Shown here in pieces: positions 9,121 to 15,988 of a stretch of 15,988 bases of DNA. Each line of letters starts with the position of its first letter. Within the stretch, counting starts at the first letter, position 1. Origin of the DNA: an uncultured bacterium (lineage in GTDB: Bacteria > Patescibacteriota > Gracilibacteria > Absconditabacterales > Absconditicoccaceae). The stretch covers positions 1 through 15,988 of the forward strand of contig CAJAPL010000056.1 of NCBI GenBank assembly GCA_903943625.1. The letters are read 5' to 3'. The notes below the pieces were generated by a model, which made no database searches, was not told the DNA's origin, and saw nothing but the letters and a program-made list of their open reading frames with translations. Both the position numbers and the translations under genes were made by a program.

Positions 9121-10269
9121 ATGAAATTTAATCCAAAGAATAAATGATTTACTCTCATAGAGATGCTTTTGGCCATTACATGATTTTTAATCATCATGAC
9201 TGTTGTGATATCAATATACGTAAAGATATTGGATATAAGAGACAATATAGACGCTAAACAAAATTTGGTCCAAGAATCATATTTTACACTAGAAAAATTA
9301 AATATATTGCTCAGAGATTTCACAATAGATTATGAAGAGTATTTCAATAGATCTATGGTGTGATGTGATACTTCATGACCCACATTTTCTTGGGATGTCT
9401 GAGCCGACGGACACTGCGATCTTTTTACAAATTACTGAAACTGAAACAATATTCCTTTATTCTCTTCTGGCTCCTTCAATTTATATTATTGTAGCTCTGG
9501 TAACTCCGAAGATTTCCCATCAGTTGTTTATACATGATATTTGGATTGAGATATACGGACCTGATGTTATATCCCATGATATCAATCCTTTGGAGAGTAC
9601 GGTTTGCAATTTCGAAACATGAAAGACAATACTGATAGTGTGCCGTGAGTAGTCAACGATGAAGATGATGAAGATATGTGATCTTGACCAGAAGCTATTT
9701 TAAATTCAACATGAGTCAAAGAATTATACCTTATATCACAAGATGGTAAGCAGAGGATATTGTTTAGAAGATCTCTAGTGGCTTCATGAGATTGGAATAA
9801 AAATTGAATAATATCATGAGATACAGAGAAACGATACAACATCCAAATCCTAAAATTGAAATGATTTGACGTCTGAAATAATCACGACTTTAACATCAAC
9901 AATTCTTCTTGAGTCTATGATTGAACCGTAGATACTCGGGCTTGTGACTATTCTTTGTGATTTGTGTGTGGCTGATCCGCTATATGACCGGCTTATTCCT
10001 GATATCATCTTCCCTTGGATTCAAATGATTGACGAGTAAATATGTTTGCCAAAAATATAACAATCGCTGATCGAAATCTCACTATATCTCCTACCAAAAA
10101 TCCTGAATATTCTCGGAAAGAGGGATTCCAGATTAATCCATATTTTACTATAGCTGTCAAAAATAAATTATACTGAGAAGTATGGCAGCGAAGAATCGGA
10201 GATTCTATAGATAACTTTAGCCTAGATTTACAGACAACCCTAAGTACCAAAAACTTTTATACAAAATAA
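9121..10269 (+). CDS. Type IV pilin-like protein (prepilin N-methylation motif)
   Basis: 382 aa with UGA=Gly; stop TAA. The N-terminus is a class III prepilin leader: a short basic stretch, then G9|FTLIEMLLAITG and a hydrophobic helix of about 20 residues. Glu14 is the canonical Glu5 of the mature protein, and Gly9, the prepilin peptidase cleavage residue, is itself a UGA codon. The rest is a large, glycine- and cysteine-containing globular domain, much longer than a major pilin (about 150 aa), as in pseudopilins or minor pilins of Patescibacteria. An acidic stretch (NDEDDEDMG) near residue 185 may bind metal. Several CGA/CGG codons (residues 146, 165, 238, 273, 305, 318, 332, 357) occur in its C-terminal half, where Trp looks natural at 273, 305, 318 and 332. 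The protein would be processed and methylated at the inner membrane and assembled in a type IV pilus-like machine, none of whose other genes is in the window. Confidence 0.9.
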
Positions 10270-10307
10270 TTTACAATATTTTAGTTAGCTAAATTTTTAA
10301 TTTAAAA

Positions 10308-12551
<2,244 letters not shown>

Positions 12552-12577
12552 TAATTTATAATTTTAAATTTACAATA

Positions 12578-13864
12578 ATGACATTATCAAATATCCCACC
12601 AAAGGGAACTAGCGATCGGTTTCCACAAGAATTCGCTGTTCGCAAATATATTTTCGATACACGAAGAAACGTGTGTCAAAAGTTTTGATATGAAGAATAC
12701 TTATGACCATTAGTAGAAAATGCAGATATCTGGAGAGCAAAATCTGGTGAAGATATCTGATGAAGTGAACTTACGCTCATTACTGATAGGACTGGGAAGA
12801 TAAGTGACTTTGCTCTCAGGCCAGAGATGACACCGACCGTTACTCGCATGGTAAGTAGAATATATCCAGAGACTCCCAAACCAATTAGATTTTTTTCTAT
12901 AGCAAATTTTTATCGTAATGAGAAACCACAAAGAGGTAGAAATAGAGAATTTCGACAACTAAATATTGATATGTTTGGTAGCCAATCTTTGTATGCTGAT
13001 ATGGAAATATTACAAGTAGCTATAGAGATTATGCTTGCATTTAATACGCCAAAAAATTCTTGGCTCTTGTATCTCAATTCTCGCCAGATTATAGATTACA
13101 TAGTAGACCAAGAAGCTTGAGTGCCAACAGACAAAAAAACCGAGATAGTAAGGCTAATGGATAAGCGAGAAAAATTAGAAGAGAAAGAATTTATAACAAT
13201 GCTAAAAGATCATTGATTAAGCAAGACTCAGATTGATAAAATTGTTAGTTATCTATGAATAAATGATATCTTCCAGTTAGCTAAAACATTCCCCAATATC
13301 AATGAAAATCAAGGTTATAGAGATTTACATGAAATATTTACCAAGCTTAGTTCCTTATGATATGCTTGATGTTTTCAGTTTAAATGAAGTCTAATTAGAT
13401 GATTTGATTATTATGACGGGACAGTATTTGAGGTTTTTGATATGCACCCAGACAATAGACGCGCAATGTTTTGAGGTTGACGTTACAATTGACTTGCTGA
13501 AATATTTGGAGCCAAAGCTTTTCCTGCGGTCTGATTTGCACCAGGGGATGAGGCTATGAAACTTTTTTTAGAAAGTCGAGGGATGATAGACACTATAGTT
13601 AATCAACAGAAACAAGAGATATATTATGTGCCTATGTTGGAAGAGGGATACTATGATATTTATTACAAATTATCACAGACATTAAGAAAGTCCTGACATC
13701 TGGTACAACAATGATTAGATGTACAGTGAGTTGGTAAGGCTTTACAATATGCCGACAAAAAATGAATCCCCTATGTTGTTCTCCTTTGAGAATGAGAAAA
13801 AAAATCCTGAATCTATAAGATCAAAAATATGCAAACTGGCAAAGAGAAAGAAATTAAACTATAA
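12578..13864 (+). CDS. hisS: Histidyl-tRNA synthetase
   Basis: 428 aa, normal HisRS length; stop TAA. It charges tRNA-His with histidine in the cytoplasm. Visible elements: N-terminal PKGTSD and GYEEYLGPLVE, LRPEMTPTVTR, motif 2 FRNEKPQRGR (Arg113), the histidine-specific RGFDYYDGTVFE (from Arg274), GGGRYNGLAE (Arg302), and the C-terminal anticodon-binding domain ending KALQYADKKGIPYVVLLGEGE. In motif 3, PAVGFAPGDEAM (316-327), the usual Glu-Arg is Glu-Ala, so the motif 3 arginine is absent. The usual RGLDYYTG Thr is Asp. CGA/CGG occurs at residues 14, 29, 126, 197 and 334, in contexts (SD-x-FP, FDT-x-R, REF-x-QLN, FLES-x-G) where relatives carry an aromatic residue, often Trp. Invariant arginines use CGT, AGA, AGG or CGC. 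It shares the transcript with lysS, 26 bases upstream. Confidence 0.97.
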
Positions 13865-13890
13865 AAGAAAGCCGCACAAAAAAGCGGCTT
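13861..13890 (-). terminator. Hairpin between hisS and the small membrane protein gene
   Basis: A 7-bp GC-rich stem (13869-13875 with 13884-13890, AAGCCGC/GCGGCTT) with an 8-base loop. On the minus strand it is followed by TCTTTTAT, giving an intrinsic terminator 14 bases after the stop of the 36-aa gene. On the plus strand it sits just after the hisS stop but has only a weak T tract, so it may work poorly for hisS. Confidence 0.65.
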
Positions 13891-13904
13891 CGATCACTTA
13901 TTAA

Positions 13905-14015
13905 TTACTGAGCTAATAATGCAATCACTGCATAAAATATAACAATAAGTGCAATAACCAGTATTATAAATTTCCTTACACCATTTTTTACAAAATGGCC
14001 GTTTTCGTTTTTCAT
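13905..14015 (-). CDS. Single-pass small membrane protein (36 aa)
   Basis: ATG to TAA on the minus strand. The N-terminus is polar and basic (MKNENGHFVKNGVRK), followed by one hydrophobic helix of about 20 residues rich in Ile, Val, Leu and Ala, ending in Q. By the positive-inside rule the N-terminus faces the cytoplasm. A dedicated hairpin terminator follows. No family is recognised. A TTGACT lies upstream near 14086 but without a well-spaced -10. A gene this short could be accidental, but the clean charge/hydrophobic segregation and the terminator argue for it. Confidence 0.6.
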   Translation of the reverse strand: MKNENGHFVKNGVRKFIILVIALIVIFYAVIALLAQ

Positions 14016-14103
14016 GATTTTTGTCTTTATTTGTGCCCAATAAACATACCCTTAACCTAGAGTAAATCAATATATTATTGCAAAAAAGTCAAGTATTGTT
14101 TAA

Positions 14104-14131
14104 TTGATTTCGATACTCAACTAATTATAAT
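14104..14131 (+). promoter_or_regulatory. Sigma70-type promoter of galE
   Basis: TTGATT (14104-14109) and TATAAT (14126-14131) with a 16-base spacer; the predicted start leaves an untranslated leader of about 20 bases before the ATG at 14160. Confidence 0.7.
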
Positions 14132-14159
14132 CACGCTCCGATTTACAAATTTCTACAAA

Positions 14160-15281
14160 ATGGAAAACACACACAAGATTCTGATTACATGATGACTTGG
14201 TTATATATGATCACATACAGCAGTTGTTTTTGGCCAGGCTTGATATGATGTCGTTATAGTGGATAATTTATCCAACAGTCATATATGAGTCCTAGATGCC
14301 ATTACACAGCTTATATGATACAAGCCAAAATTTTATGAAACAGACATTAGGAATGCAAATTCCTTAGAAAAAATATTTGAAGAAAATTCTGATATAGATT
14401 GAGTAATACATCTTGCTGCCAAGAAAGCGGTTTGAGAATCATGTCAAGACCCTTTTTTGTATTACGATAATAATGTACAAGGTACTGTTAGTCTTCTAAA
14501 AATAATGCTAGATTATAATATTAGAAATATAGTCTTTTCTTCAAGCGCAACTGTTTATGACGCGCTCAAACTTATCCCACCATTTTCCGAAAATGACCGT
14601 TTAAGTACAAACAATCCTTATGGGACAACCAAACTTATGATGGAATATTTACTCAAAGATATGTCATCTCACAAAAACTTTAATTCAGTGATTTTAAGAT
14701 ATTTTAATCCTATATGAGCTCATGCTTCTTGACTAATATGAGAAACCCCCAAATGAATTCCAAGTAATTTAGTCCCTTTCATCTATAAAGTCACAAAATG
14801 AGAGATAGGTAAATTAAATGTACGGGGAAATGACTATAAGACGGATGATGGTACTTGAGTAAGAGATTATGTGCACGTAATGGATGTCGCGGAAGCTCAC
14901 CTAGCTTCTTATAAACATATATTAGATTACATACAATTCCAGACTATGGCAGAAAATCAGGCTTGATTATTTGATATCTTCAATATATGAACATGACATG
15001 GCCAAAGCGTCAAAGAAATTATTGAAATCGCAGAAAAAATTACAGAAAAGAAAATAGAATACGAAATGTCTCCTAGAAGGGCCTGAGATGTAGATATCTC
15101 TATAGCTAATCCGCTCAAAGCAAAACAAGTCTTGTGACGGGAAGCTACTAGATCGATTTTTCAGTCTGTTGAAGATTGATGGAAATTTGTAAATAACCAG
15201 GATATCATTACTACCGTGCCAGAAAAAAAACATCACCCCAAGGCTAAGCCGGTTTTAAAGCCCAAGCCCAAGAAGAAATAA
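14160..15281 (+). CDS. galE: UDP-glucose 4-epimerase
   Basis: 373 aa; stop TAA. It interconverts UDP-glucose and UDP-galactose (or the N-acetyl forms) using tightly bound NAD, supplying sugar nucleotides for surface glycans. Extended-SDR features: NAD-binding GGLGYIGSH (11-19, two of these glycines UGA), AAKKAVGES, SSSATVY with the catalytic Thr/Ser (about 127-131), the YxxxK pair Tyr154-Lys158 in NPYGTTK, RYFNPIGAH, the DYKTDDGTGVRDYVHV block and SPRRAGDV. The C-terminus carries an extra tail of about 20 residues rich in Lys and Pro. Two CGG codons are telling: residue 222 (NV-CGG-GNDY, usually Phe/Trp/Tyr) and residue 327 (LG-CGG-EATR, the conserved Trp of LGWxAxR). The conserved arginines are AGA or AGG. 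A membrane glycosyltransferase gene starts 28 bases downstream, so the two probably form one unit. Confidence 0.95.
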
Positions 15282-15309
15282 TTTTTTTTTAATTTTTTAA
15301 TTGTTTTAT

Positions 15310-15988
15310 ATGTATTGAATATCTCTGTTACAGTTTATATTGATAGTCTCAGCAGCCGTATTCCTTCTTTTTGGAATAGATCTATATAAACGTAAAAAGA
15401 TGAATATCCTACATATGATTGTCTTTTTTTGATGATCAGTTTTTGTTATCCTATCTGCCATCAATCCAAGTGTTCTCAATCAATTCTGAAAGATTTTTTG
15501 AATAGCTAGATGAGCCGATGTCCTGGTTTATATATGATTGATTGTACTTTTCTATTTCTATATAAATTTATTAAATAATCATACCAAAGACAAATACCAG
15601 TTAACAAGACTTATATCTCGACAAGCGATTTACGAGTGATACAACAAAGAAAAAGATAATATAAAAAACTTCAAAAACGCTGATTACAAGGATAATTTTG
15701 TTTTCAATATCAGGGTTTATAATGAATGAGAAAAAATATGATCTGTCATCGACGAGATCTTTTCAGCATGATTTCGCAAAATTGTTTTTATAAACGACTG
15801 ATCTCAAGACAATACACTTGAAGTTTTAGAAGATAAGAAAAAACAATATCCGGATAAGTTATTTATTATTTTATCTCACATTACAAATAGAGGTGGATGA
15901 GCAGCCAATCAGACTTGATATAATTTTATAAAAAAATACTGAGAAGAATTACAGATAGAGTGGTTTGTATGATATGATGCAGATTGAC
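15310..15988 (+). CDS. DUF2304-type membrane domain fused to family 2 glycosyltransferase (3' partial)
   Basis: 226 codons visible, cut by the window end; 13 or more UGA read as Gly. Residues 1-90 carry three hydrophobic segments (about 4-22, 33-50, 70-88) with NPSVLNQFGKIFGIARGADVLVYIGL, shared here in shorter form with the DUF2304 family (NPS-x-LN, IGRGAD). From about residue 130 a GT-A fold begins: FNIRVYNEG (131-140), INDGSQDNT (161-169), NRGGGAANQTG (193-203) and the start of the DxD-containing GYDADG. This is like dolichyl/undecaprenyl-phosphate mannosyl- or glucosyltransferases. It probably moves a sugar from a nucleotide donor to a lipid or glycan at the cytoplasmic face of the membrane. 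The order GT then DUF2304 is usual as separate genes; here DUF2304 is at the N-terminus of one protein. galE upstream may supply substrate. Confidence 0.85.

Noticed and set aside
13719..13904. Plus-strand open frame overlapping the end of hisS
   Set aside because: It is out of frame with the conserved HisRS anticodon-binding domain, which reads through here to the TAA at 13862.
14081..14091. Minus-strand TTGACT as promoter of the 36-aa gene
   Set aside because: No acceptable -10 hexamer lies 15-19 bases downstream, so I left it out of the features.

Overview
The window reads as a low-GC Patescibacteria/CPR genome of the Absconditabacteria (SR1) / Gracilibacteria (BD1-5) type. UGA is glycine throughout (translation table 25) and genes end only in TAA or TAG. 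With the standard code the window falls apart into dozens of short ORFs. With UGA=Gly it resolves into thirteen compact genes, several with unmistakable family motifs in which UGA falls on invariant glycines (ClpP active-site region, GalE Rossmann loop, HisRS GGGRY, LysRS FRNEG, the prepilin cleavage site). There is also internal evidence that CGA and CGG are read as tryptophan, not arginine: they sit on conserved Trp/aromatic positions of GalE, LysRS, HisRS and the HD domain, and never on an invariant Arg.

Layout. (1) 1-3453 (+): 3' 1150 codons of a very large, glycine-poor, helical protein of unknown function, closed by a bidirectional terminator. (2) 3516-7361 (-): recJ; an isolated 154-aa gene of different composition; a two-gene unit of small proteins (one Lys/Glu-rich); and clpP. 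Several have their own sigma70-like promoter and hairpin terminator. (3) 7617-13864 (+): a tight four-gene run (gaps 25, 38, 26 bases): secreted peptidoglycan-binding protein, type IV pilin-like protein, a lysyl-tRNA synthetase fused to a C-terminal HD phosphohydrolase domain, and hisS. The lysS linker contains a double-hairpin repeat-like insertion. (4) 13905-14015 (-): a 36-aa single-TM protein converging on hisS. (5) 14160-15988 (+): a promoter, galE, and the start of a DUF2304-type membrane domain fused to a family 2 glycosyltransferase, together suggesting surface glycan or polyprenyl-sugar synthesis.

The window shows protein quality control (ClpP), DNA repair (RecJ), translation (LysRS, HisRS) and cell-surface functions (pilin, peptidoglycan binding, sugar epimerase, glycosyltransferase), consistent with a small-genome, host-associated bacterium. 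No rRNA, tRNA, CRISPR array or transposase was seen. No gene start has a Shine-Dalgarno sequence; leaders are AU-rich. Stretches over 250 bases without a gene are absent apart from the 255-base divergent clpP promoter region.
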